NCBI RefSeq assembly: GCF_003025615.1
Contig: NZ_PYMJ01000002.1
Location: 124,001 to 188,000, forward strand
DNA length: 64,000 bases
Source of the DNA: Photobacterium frigidiphilum
GTDB taxonomy: Bacteria > Pseudomonadota > Gammaproteobacteria > Enterobacterales > Vibrionaceae
Direction of reading: 5' to 3'
The notes beneath the pieces were generated by a model that saw nothing but the letters and a program-made list of their open reading frames with translations, did not search any database and was not told where the DNA came from. The translations under genes and the position numbers were made by a program. Position 1 is the first letter of the stretch, and every line of letters begins with the position of its first letter. Below are positions 17,846 to 24,681 of the stretch, piece after piece.

Positions 17846-18047
17846 TTTAGTTTGATTGATATATTATTTTTGTCAAAAAAGATGAAGGCAGTATAAATCT
17901 AGCAAAAATAAAACCACTAATGAATACAGCGAAATCTGTTATTTGATTAAAACGTTTATGTATTTTCTCTGGTCTACCGTGAGCCTTAAATTCTGGATCG
18001 CTCAAACGGTTATTGCATATTTTCAATTCGTGTAAAGGAATAAATTT
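17846..18047 (-). other. Intergenic gap with a 67-codon open frame lacking a start
   Basis: On the minus strand a frame is open from about 18047 to a TAA near 17849, reading roughly LKFIPLHELKICNNRL...GRPEKIHKRFNQITDF. It has no ATG or good ribosome site. It looks more like coding sequence than random AT-rich spacer but I do not recognise it. It could be the tail of a lost gene. Confidence 0.25.
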
Positions 18048-18052
18048 GAGTT

Positions 18053-19186
18053 ATGAAAGTAATGTATTTAGTGAATTGTTCTTATTTTTTTAATTCTCAT
18101 TTTTTAAAGTTAGCTGAAGCAAGTCTTGCGAAAGGTCACTCTGTATATATTGTTTCTGGAAATGATGTAAAGAAAGATGAATTTGAAAAGAAAGGATTTA
18201 CATATATAAGCATACCTCTTTCGCGAGGTGGTACTAATATAATCAATGAATTCAAAACAATATTTGAAATATACAAAGCGATTAAATTAATTAAACCCAA
18301 TCTTTTACATATGTTAACGGTAAAGCCAATTATTTATGGCGGGCTTGTTAATAAATTATTTAAATCCATCCGAACCGAAAAGACAGTAGCTTCAATTACT
18401 GGGTTAGGCTCTGCATCCCTTTCTGATTCTATTAAAGGAAAACTATTGTGGAAATGTATAGTTTCAGTATATAAGTTTGTTTTATCTTTATATTCAACAA
18501 GTGTAATCTTTGAGAATGAAGATGATAGGAATTTATTTTTGAATAATGATATTATCCCTTCAAATCGTTCTTTTTTAGTTAATGGCGCAGGCGTTGATGT
18601 TCTTGAGTTTTCGCCTAAAAATACGAATAATAAACCATTGATTGTTGTTCTTGTAGCTCGTTTGTTGAAAGATAAAGGTGTACAGGAATATATAGAAGCC
18701 GGAAAGAAATTAAAAGAAAGCAAATGTAATGTTAAATTGCAATTGGTTGGTTCTATAGATGAGTTTAATATATCATCTATGAAACAAGGTGATATAGAGC
18801 ATGCAAATAATTGTGGTTATATAGAATATCTTGGTCAACGTTCTGATGTCGCTGAAATATATAAGAACTCTGACGTTGCTTGTTTGCCTTCTTATAGAGA
18901 GGGCCTATCTAAGTCATTAATAGAAGCATCTTCTTGTGGCTTGGCTATTATTACTACTGATGTTCCTGGATGTCGGCAAATAGTATCGAATAATAATGGT
19001 ATTTTAGTGCCAGCAAGAAACGTAAAATCTTTAGTTAGTGCAATTCAATATATGGTAGATAACCCAGAAGAGATGTCAGTAATGGGAAAAAGAAGTCGAG
19101 AGATGGCAGTTAATAAATTTGGCTATGAAGTGATCATTAATTCTTTTTTTGATATTTATAATCTACCGAGATGTTATGATGAATAA
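18053..19186 (+). CDS. Family 4 glycosyltransferase (PglA-like)
   Basis: A 377-residue GT-B enzyme. The N-terminal acceptor half has VASITGLGSAS; the C-terminal half has the donor-binding block REGLSKSLIEASSCGLAIITTDVPGC with the E-x7-E spacing of GT4 enzymes. It resembles PglA-type transferases that add the second sugar to an undecaprenyl-linked 6-deoxy-HexNAc. That fits the initiating transferase and dehydratase encoded just downstream. The stop overlaps the next gene's start. Confidence 0.75.
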   Translation: MKVMYLVNCSYFFNSHFLKLAEASLAKGHSVYIVSGNDVKKDEFEKKGFTYISIPLSRGGTNIINEFKTIFEIYKAIKLIKPNLLHMLTVKPIIYGGLVNKLFKSIRTEKTVASITGLGSASLSDSIKGKLLWKCIVSVYKFVLSLYSTSVIFENEDDRNLFLNNDIIPSNRSFLVNGAGVDVLEFSPKNTNNKPLIVVLVARLLKDKGVQEYIEAGKKLKESKCNVKLQLVGSIDEFNISSMKQGDIEHANNCGYIEYLGQRSDVAEIYKNSDVACLPSYREGLSKSLIEASSCGLAIITTDVPGCRQIVSNNNGILVPARNVKSLVSAIQYMVDNPEEMSVMGKRSREMAVNKFGYEVIINSFFDIYNLPRCYDE

Positions 19187-20162
19187 GCGTATTCTTGTTA
19201 CTGGAGTTAACGGCTTTGTTGGGTCTTTTTTAAAACAACGATTGGGATATAAAGCAATCGATACGACATATCTCACCAGAAATAAGGAAATTTCAGAAAA
19301 TGTTTTTCAAGGTGAAGACTATATCGTTAAGAGTATAGACTCTCAAACTAAATGGATGGATAGTTTAGAACCATTTTCTTGTATTATTCATTGTGCAGCC
19401 CGAGTTCATTTAATGAATGATGTTTCTCTCAACCCAATTGATGAGTATCGTGAAATTAACACTGCGGGTACATTAAATTTAGCTCGACAAGCGGCTAAAT
19501 CTGGTGTGAAACGGTTTATTTTTATTAGTAGCATTAAAGTAAATGGCGAAGCAACTGAGCTAGGTCATCCATTTAAAGCTATAGATAGAAGAGCTCCAGA
19601 GGACTTTTATGGTCAATCTAAATCAGAAGCTGAGGAGCAACTGTTAGAGCTTGCTGAGGAAACTGGTTTAGAAGTTGTTATTATTCGTCCAACATTAGTT
19701 TATGGACCTGGTGTTAAAGCAAATTTTGCGTCTTTATTAAACTTAGTATCTAAAGGTTTACCATTACCCTTTGGCTGTATTACGAATAATAAACGTAGTT
19801 TAGTTTCGGTTAACAATTTAGTTGATTTGATCATGACTTGCATTGATCACCCTAAAGCAGTGAATCAAGTTTTTTTAGTCTCTGATGACAATGATTTATC
19901 GACAGCGTCAATGGTTGAACAAATGTCTAAGGCATTGGGGAAACCTAATCGACTAATACCAATCCCTTTGTGGTGTTATTATTTAGCGGGTAAACTATTT
20001 GGTAAACAAGATGTAGTGAATCGCCTGCTTGGTTCGTTGCAAGTTGATATTTCCCATACGAAAGAGGTTCTTGGATGGACTCCGCCTCAATCGGTTGAAG
20101 ATGGATTCCAAGAAACAGTAGATGCTTTGTTGGTATCGAAAAAAGAGAGTAATTATAAATGA
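19179..20162 (+). CDS. SDR-family UDP-6-deoxy-4-keto-HexNAc reductase (WbpV/WreQ-like)
   Basis: A 327-residue extended SDR. Visible are VTGVNGFVGSFL, IIHCAARVHLM, FISSIKVNGE and YGQSKSEAE with the catalytic Tyr and Lys. The CAARVHxM block is typical of the WbpV/WreQ group, which reduce the C4 ketone of UDP-4-keto-6-deoxy-GlcNAc to give UDP-QuiNAc or UDP-FucNAc. The ATG at 19179 overlaps the preceding gene end. It is followed by an initiating transferase and a WbpM-like dehydratase, the same triad as in Pseudomonas and Rhizobium O-antigen loci. Confidence 0.75.
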   Translation: MNKRILVTGVNGFVGSFLKQRLGYKAIDTTYLTRNKEISENVFQGEDYIVKSIDSQTKWMDSLEPFSCIIHCAARVHLMNDVSLNPIDEYREINTAGTLNLARQAAKSGVKRFIFISSIKVNGEATELGHPFKAIDRRAPEDFYGQSKSEAEEQLLELAEETGLEVVIIRPTLVYGPGVKANFASLLNLVSKGLPLPFGCITNNKRSLVSVNNLVDLIMTCIDHPKAVNQVFLVSDDNDLSTASMVEQMSKALGKPNRLIPIPLWCYYLAGKLFGKQDVVNRLLGSLQVDISHTKEVLGWTPPQSVEDGFQETVDALLVSKKESNYK

Positions 20163-20716
20163 TCCGAATTATCGATTTTCTTGCTGCATTTTTAGGTTTG
20201 CTATTCTTATGGCCTATATTATTAATTGTTGTTGTTATTGGATTTTTTGATACTGGTTCTCCTGTTTTCATCCAAACGCGTGTGGGTAAGAATAAAAAGC
20301 CATTTAATCTGATCAAGTTTAGAACAATGAGTGTTGATACCAAATCAGTCGCTAGTCATTTAGCAAATGAAGCATCAATTACTAAATTAGGAGTATTTCT
20401 AAGAAAAACAAAAATTGATGAACTGCCTCAGCTAATAAATGTTCTTAAAGGTGAAATGAGTCTTGTTGGTCCAAGACCTAACTTATTTAACCAAGAAGAA
20501 TTAATCCGAGAAAGAGATAAACTGGGTGTATATGATGTGTTACCGGGTGTAACAGGATTAGCCCAAGTGCAAAATATTGATATGTCGACCCCTGAGCTAT
20601 TGGCAAATACAGATAAGAAAATGATAGATACACTGACAGTTCAGGATTATTTCAAATATATTATTATGACAGTAACGGGTAGCGGTACTGGCGATGCTGT
20701 TAAACCAAGAAAGTAA
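20159..20716 (+). CDS. Initiating undecaprenyl-phosphate sugar transferase (PglC-like)
   Basis: A 185-residue bacterial sugar transferase with one N-terminal membrane segment (FLAAFLGLLFLWPILLIVVVIGFF), the basic KFRTM block, the KIDELPQLINVLKGEMSLVGPRP signature with its catalytic Asp-Glu pair, and LPGVTGLAQV. This small form transfers a sugar-1-phosphate to undecaprenyl phosphate. The substrate is probably UDP-QuiNAc, UDP-FucNAc or the 4-keto precursor, given both neighbours. An ATGA overlap links it to the reductase gene, and a terminator follows. Confidence 0.9.
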   Translation: MIRIIDFLAAFLGLLFLWPILLIVVVIGFFDTGSPVFIQTRVGKNKKPFNLIKFRTMSVDTKSVASHLANEASITKLGVFLRKTKIDELPQLINVLKGEMSLVGPRPNLFNQEELIRERDKLGVYDVLPGVTGLAQVQNIDMSTPELLANTDKKMIDTLTVQDYFKYIIMTVTGSGTGDAVKPRK

Positions 20717-20745
20717 AACGATTACTTTTTGATATAATCGTATGT

Positions 20746-20770
20746 GAAAGCGACTGTTGGTCGCTTTTTC
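20746..20770 (+). terminator. Rho-independent terminator after the initiating transferase gene
   Basis: GAAAGCGAC pairs with GTCGCTTTTTC around a TGTTG loop, ending in a T run. It separates the rml operon from the downstream dehydratase-epmC-yfcL group. Confidence 0.8.
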
Positions 20771-20916
20771 GTTTGTAATGAAGGTTTCTTGAAGAATGAG
20801 CCTTACTTATTTGTTCCGTTAGAGTGTACGATAGAGCTGATAGCGATTAAAAATAAAAATGTTTATTGGTCATAATGCAATAATGTACAAGTAGCTCACT
20901 CCTAATAAGGCTCATA

Positions 20917-20945
20917 ACGTTTTTGTGATTGAGTTGTTGTATAAT
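20917..20945 (+). promoter_or_regulatory. Probable promoter for the dehydratase-epmC-yfcL group
   Basis: TATAAT at 20940-20945 is a perfect -10. The -35 region about 17 bases upstream (ACGTTT/CGTTTT) is weak. It follows a terminator and precedes the gene at 20994 by about 50 bases, where GAGG serves as ribosome site. Confidence 0.45.
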
Positions 20946-20993
20946 CTGTCTCTCATGCTTGCAGTCGTGAAAATGTTAATTTTTTGAGGTGGT

Positions 20994-22934
20994 ATGTCAA
21001 TTTTAGATACATTCTTTTCAATACCACGTGCTTATAAGAGAATTATAAGTGTTTGTATTGACTTGATATTCATTCAAGTTGCGTTCTGGGGGGCTTTTTG
21101 GACTCGTTTAGGTGAATTTGATGAGTTCTTTAAGTCTGAGTATTGGCTTTTTGTTGCATTTCTTTCGGTTATTACGATTGTTTTTTTTGTTAGAATTGGT
21201 TTCTATCGAGCAATTCTAAGATATTTAAGTGTTCATGCGATTTTTACGCTTGGATTGGGCGCTATTTTTTCCACTGTCGCATTCATAATAACGACCTATT
21301 TTTATAATATCTGGGTGCCTAGAAGTGTTTCTGTTATCTATTTGTGTTACTTATTTATCCTGACAGGTGGTGCTAGGCTATCTATCCGGTTATTGTTTTC
21401 GCAACGTTCAATTAGACGTAAACCGAATGTCATCATTTACGGTTCAGGCGTTGCGGGTCGACAATTGGTAAATTTACTGCGTCAAGGTGATGAATTAAAT
21501 CCGGTAGCTTATGTAGATGATAATCGTAAGCTTCATAAACATGTACTCCAAGGGTTGACGGTTTATAATCCGAATAAATTACCAAAGCTTGTCAAAAAAT
21601 GTGAAATAAAGAAAGTATTATTGGCTATCCCTAGTGCGAGCCGTTCTCAGCGTCGTTCGATTGTTGAATCCTTGGTGGATTTGCCTGTTGAAGTACTTTC
21701 AATTCCTAATCTCGATGACATTGTGAATGATAATGTCTCAGTTGCTCAACTTCGTGATGTGCCTATTGAAGATTTATTAGGACGAGAGCCTGTTAAGCCG
21801 GACAATAATTTGATGGCATCGAATATTACAGATAAAGTTGTGATGGTTACAGGTGCTGGCGGATCAATTGGTTCAGAACTTTGTCGCCAAATTATTAAGC
21901 TGCAACCTAAAACATTGTTACTTTTTGAGCTTTCAGAGTTTGGTCTGTACAGTATAGATAAAGAGCTAACAGAGTATGCTGCACACAGAGACTTAGATAT
22001 TAAAATAATACCTCTGCTTGGCTCTGTCCAACGTATTAACCGTTTATCGATTATCATGAAGACATTCAGCGTCGATACTGTTTACCATGCAGCAGCGTAC
22101 AAACATGTTCCAATGGTTGAATACAATGTTGTTGAGGGAGTCCGTAATAACGTTTTCGGTACTTATTATACAGCTTGTGCAGCTATTGAAGCTAATGTTT
22201 CATCATTCGTATTGATTTCAACAGATAAAGCCGTGCGTCCAACAAACGTAATGGGTACGACGAAACGAATGGCGGAGTTAGGATTACAGGCATTAGCGGA
22301 AAGTGAAGCAAAGAAAGAATCTGGCACTCGGTTCTGCATGGTCCGATTTGGTAATGTTTTAGGATCTTCTGGTTCTGTTATTCCATTATTTAAACGCCAA
22401 ATTAAAGAAGGTGGTCCAATAACGATCACCCATCCAGAAATTATTCGTTATTTCATGACTATACCAGAAGCAGCGCAACTTGTGATTCAGGCTGGTGCTA
22501 TGGGGAAGGGGGGGGATGTTTTCGTTTTGGATATGGGGCAACCTGTTAAAATTGTCGATCTCGCTCGAAACCTAGTTAAACTTTCAGGATTAGACATAAA
22601 GTCTGAGGCTAATCAGTATGGTGATATTGAATTTAAGTTTACGGGGTTAAGACCTGGCGAAAAATTGTTTGAAGAATTATTGATTGGCGACAGTGTTGGA
22701 AAAACAACTCATCCACGTATCATGACAGCGAATGAACAATTTCTTTCTCTCGAAGATTACGAACAATTAATTCAATCTCTAGATAGTGCTTGTCATGACT
22801 TCAATCATGAAGATATTCGTCAAATTTTACTCGATGCACCTACAGGGTTTAACCCGACAGATGGTATTGGGGATGTTGTTTGGCTAAAAAAGCATAATTT
22901 AGAATGTAGTGTAGTAGAAAATAGAGTTGTTTGA
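20994..22934 (+). CDS. UDP-GlcNAc 4,6-dehydratase (WbpM/PglF/FlaA1-like), membrane form
   Basis: A 646-residue protein. Four N-terminal membrane helices (about residues 15-130) are followed by a CoA-binding-like Rossmann domain (VIIYGSGVAGRQL) and a C-terminal dehydratase domain with TGAGGSIGSELCRQI, the STDKAVRPTNVMGTTKR catalytic block and RFGNVLGSSGSVIP. The Tyr of the usual YG(A)TK motif is Met here (VMGTTKR), as in other WbpM/PglF long forms. It makes UDP-4-keto-6-deoxy-GlcNAc, feeding the reductase at 19179. An eight-G tract lies at 22508-22515. Its stop overlaps the start of epmC. Confidence 0.88.
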   Translation: MSILDTFFSIPRAYKRIISVCIDLIFIQVAFWGAFWTRLGEFDEFFKSEYWLFVAFLSVITIVFFVRIGFYRAILRYLSVHAIFTLGLGAIFSTVAFIITTYFYNIWVPRSVSVIYLCYLFILTGGARLSIRLLFSQRSIRRKPNVIIYGSGVAGRQLVNLLRQGDELNPVAYVDDNRKLHKHVLQGLTVYNPNKLPKLVKKCEIKKVLLAIPSASRSQRRSIVESLVDLPVEVLSIPNLDDIVNDNVSVAQLRDVPIEDLLGREPVKPDNNLMASNITDKVVMVTGAGGSIGSELCRQIIKLQPKTLLLFELSEFGLYSIDKELTEYAAHRDLDIKIIPLLGSVQRINRLSIIMKTFSVDTVYHAAAYKHVPMVEYNVVEGVRNNVFGTYYTACAAIEANVSSFVLISTDKAVRPTNVMGTTKRMAELGLQALAESEAKKESGTRFCMVRFGNVLGSSGSVIPLFKRQIKEGGPITITHPEIIRYFMTIPEAAQLVIQAGAMGKGGDVFVLDMGQPVKIVDLARNLVKLSGLDIKSEANQYGDIEFKFTGLRPGEKLFEELLIGDSVGKTTHPRIMTANEQFLSLEDYEQLIQSLDSACHDFNHEDIRQILLDAPTGFNPTDGIGDVVWLKKHNLECSVVENRVV

Positions 22935-23467
22935 TGCCTCATAACTACAATGATCTTATAAACATTTTTAACGATATCTTTTTAGAAAGCTTTAACACTG
23001 AGCTAGTATTAGGCGGTGATGAACCTCTCTATTTACCTGCAGATGTTGATAACGCTCATCACCGTATAATTTTTGCTCGCGGCTTTTTTGCCTCTGCCAT
23101 GCATGAAGTTGCGCATTGGTGTATTGCGGGTCTGCAACGTCGCTTGTTAGAAGATTACGGCTACTGGTATGAACCCGATGGTCGAACCGATGCGGTGCAA
23201 GCGGAGTTTGAGAAAGTAGAAATTAAACCACAAGCTGTTGAGTGGATCTTGTCTGCAAGTTGTGGTTTTCGATTCCACGTAAGCTGTGATAACTTGAATG
23301 GAGACAGAGAGCCAGATAGGGTAGGCTTCACATTGAAAGTGAGAGAGCAGGTATTACGCTATTTAGTGCAGGGTATACCAGAGCGAACTCAGATTTTATC
23401 TGATCGTTTGCGTGCGTATTATCAAATAGACCCTCTAGCGGCAGTGCATTTTCCGGTGCCAGCTTAG
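22934..23467 (+). CDS. epmC: Elongation factor P hydroxylase
   Basis: A 177-residue protein of the EpmC (YfcM) family, which hydroxylates the modified lysine of elongation factor P. The metal-binding HEVAHW motif and the YGYWYEPDGRTDAVQ...EIKPQAVEWILSASCGF block are typical, and length is near the E. coli protein. The ATG at 22934 overlaps the dehydratase stop (TGATG), so this housekeeping gene is translationally coupled to a polysaccharide gene. A broken copy lies at 775-1322. In E. coli epmC-yfcL adjoin mnmC-fabB, which here lie about 37 kb away. Confidence 0.9.
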   Translation: MPHNYNDLINIFNDIFLESFNTELVLGGDEPLYLPADVDNAHHRIIFARGFFASAMHEVAHWCIAGLQRRLLEDYGYWYEPDGRTDAVQAEFEKVEIKPQAVEWILSASCGFRFHVSCDNLNGDREPDRVGFTLKVREQVLRYLVQGIPERTQILSDRLRAYYQIDPLAAVHFPVPA

Positions 23468-23540
23468 CGGCCAAACCCTACTTAGATCCTAAAGTCCGAG
23501 AGCATTCACGCTTACTAATAATTGATTGAGAGTAATGAAC

Positions 23541-23810
23541 ATGATCCAGCAATATGAAGAAAAGTTATCCTGCTTGATAGACCAAATGGTAGAAACAGCT
23601 TCTGATGATGAGCTCTTTGCTGGCGGTTACTTACGGGGTCATATTTCATTATCGGCAGCAGAGTGTGAGCTTAACGGTATAGCATCGATTGATGTAATGA
23701 AAGAAGCGGTTGATACCAGCATAGCGCAAGCACAATCTGAACTAACGCCAGCCGATCAACTTATTGTCAAAGAGATGTGGCAGCAGCTTCAGGCACGTAC
23801 TTCTGTGTAA
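23541..23810 (+). CDS. yfcL: YfcL-family protein
   Basis: An 89-residue small cytosolic protein of unknown biochemical role. The ATG at 23541 (MIQQYEEKL) is preferred over an upstream TTG at 23526 because it matches the start of the duplicate at 1346. The conserved ASDDELFAGGYLRGHISLSAAECEL block is nearly the same in both. It follows epmC, the ancestral order, and a strong terminator comes right after. Confidence 0.85.
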   Translation: MIQQYEEKLSCLIDQMVETASDDELFAGGYLRGHISLSAAECELNGIASIDVMKEAVDTSIAQAQSELTPADQLIVKEMWQQLQARTSV

Positions 23811-23832
23811 ATGGCAACTAACTAATTGATAC

Positions 23833-23872
23833 AAAAACGCTGTAATGACCCTCATCATTACAGCGTTTCTTT
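23833..23872 (+). terminator. Rho-independent terminator after yfcL
   Basis: AAAAACGCTGTAATGA pairs with TCATTACAGCGTTT around a short CCCTCA loop, then T-rich sequence. The stem is perfect here; the duplicate after wzz has one mismatch. Confidence 0.88.
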
Positions 23873-23906
23873 TTATTTGCAGGCAAAACTTATTTCAGAG
23901 CTTAAC

Positions 23907-24122
23907 CTAATTTTGCGCACTCAAATATTTCTGTTTGTAATCCGATGCTTTTGCAAAAACAAGCATGGGAAATGCAACTAATACAAAACCGAGAGAGAAA
24001 ATAATCGACTCATTTGCTAATAATTCATAGCTGCTCACCACAAAAATGCTGAGTACTGCGAGTAAATTGAATTTATGAACAAATGGGTGATTTACGGAAA
24101 AGTGAGCATAAGCCCTAAACAT
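23907..24122 (-). CDS. Small two-helix membrane protein, unknown function
   Basis: The ATG at 24122 gives a 71-residue protein with AGAAGAGG about six bases upstream. A longer frame from a TTG at 24176 would lack a ribosome site. It holds two hydrophobic segments (LLAVLSIFVVSSYELL and IIFSLGFVLVAFPMLVFA) and a polar C-terminus. I do not recognise it. A truncated relative lies at 2970-3083, where the ATG has changed to ACG, which supports ATG as the true start of this gene. Confidence 0.55.
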   Translation of the reverse strand: MFRAYAHFSVNHPFVHKFNLLAVLSIFVVSSYELLANESIIFSLGFVLVAFPMLVFAKASDYKQKYLSAQN

Positions 24123-24491
24123 ACAACAACCTCTTCTATGTTGAATTGTTATCAACTTAATTATGTCATCAGTCAATAGTATCTCAATTTAGACGTTAAC
24201 AGGCTTATTTTCTCTAGATTTGTGACTAATCTCTGTTGCTCCTTCATTTTTTATTGTTGATATGATAGGTGATATGTGATTGTCATTATATTGACTTCAA
24301 CGGGAGGCGTGAGAGATAAGCCTGCCAGGTTTTTGACATATTAACGCTGTTTATTGCTGGTACTTATGGTACGGCTACGTATACGCATTAGTGGGCACAG
24401 CGCTAATGTCACTGTCATCAATGTCTCAATTTTTGGGTGTGCCTGTCATTATTGTCCACGAAAATAGAGTCCTCTTTAACTCTTTTATTTT

Positions 24492-24671
24492 CATCGTGTT
24501 TTTGCTCTGTTGTTGAGGCCATTAATAGCATCAGCTATTTGCACCACTTTATTTAATGTGTCATTAATAAGCGTGTTTTTATCCTGCGTGACTGATTCTG
24601 CAATTGCATAAAAAACGGCTCGACGATTATATTCATCGTCGAGCCGTTTTGCGTTTAAGCGCTCAGGCACA
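24492..24671 (-). other. Possible 59-codon small ORF across the yjb terminator
   Basis: A GTG-initiated minus-strand frame reads MPERLNAKRLDDEYNRR then AVFYAIAESVTQDKNTLIND and on to NNRAKTR and a TGA. The composition (charged, helical, few rare residues) looks protein-like. However it has no clear ribosome site and encloses a terminator hairpin, so it may be the tail of a lost gene or chance. Reported as a possibility only. Confidence 0.25.
24612..24650 (-). terminator. Strong terminator for the yjbEFGH operon
   Basis: A 16-base perfect stem AAAACGGCTCGACGAT with its complement around a seven-base loop, flanked by A/T runs on both strands. It lies 32 bases past the yjbH stop. Confidence 0.88.
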
Positions 24672-24681
24672 GCGAATACAC

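Larger units (their letters stand above)
24177..24681. other. Intergenic region between the small membrane protein and yjbH
   Basis: It contains a strong terminator hairpin at 24612-24650 that serves the yjb operon. A 59-codon minus-strand frame (24492-24671) runs through that hairpin. The remaining part, 24180-24490, shows no recognisable gene. Confidence 0.5.

Noticed and set aside
20994-22934. Catalytic Tyr to Met change in the dehydratase as inactivation
   Set aside because: VMGTTKR is normal for the long WbpM/PglF subgroup, so it is not taken as a defect.
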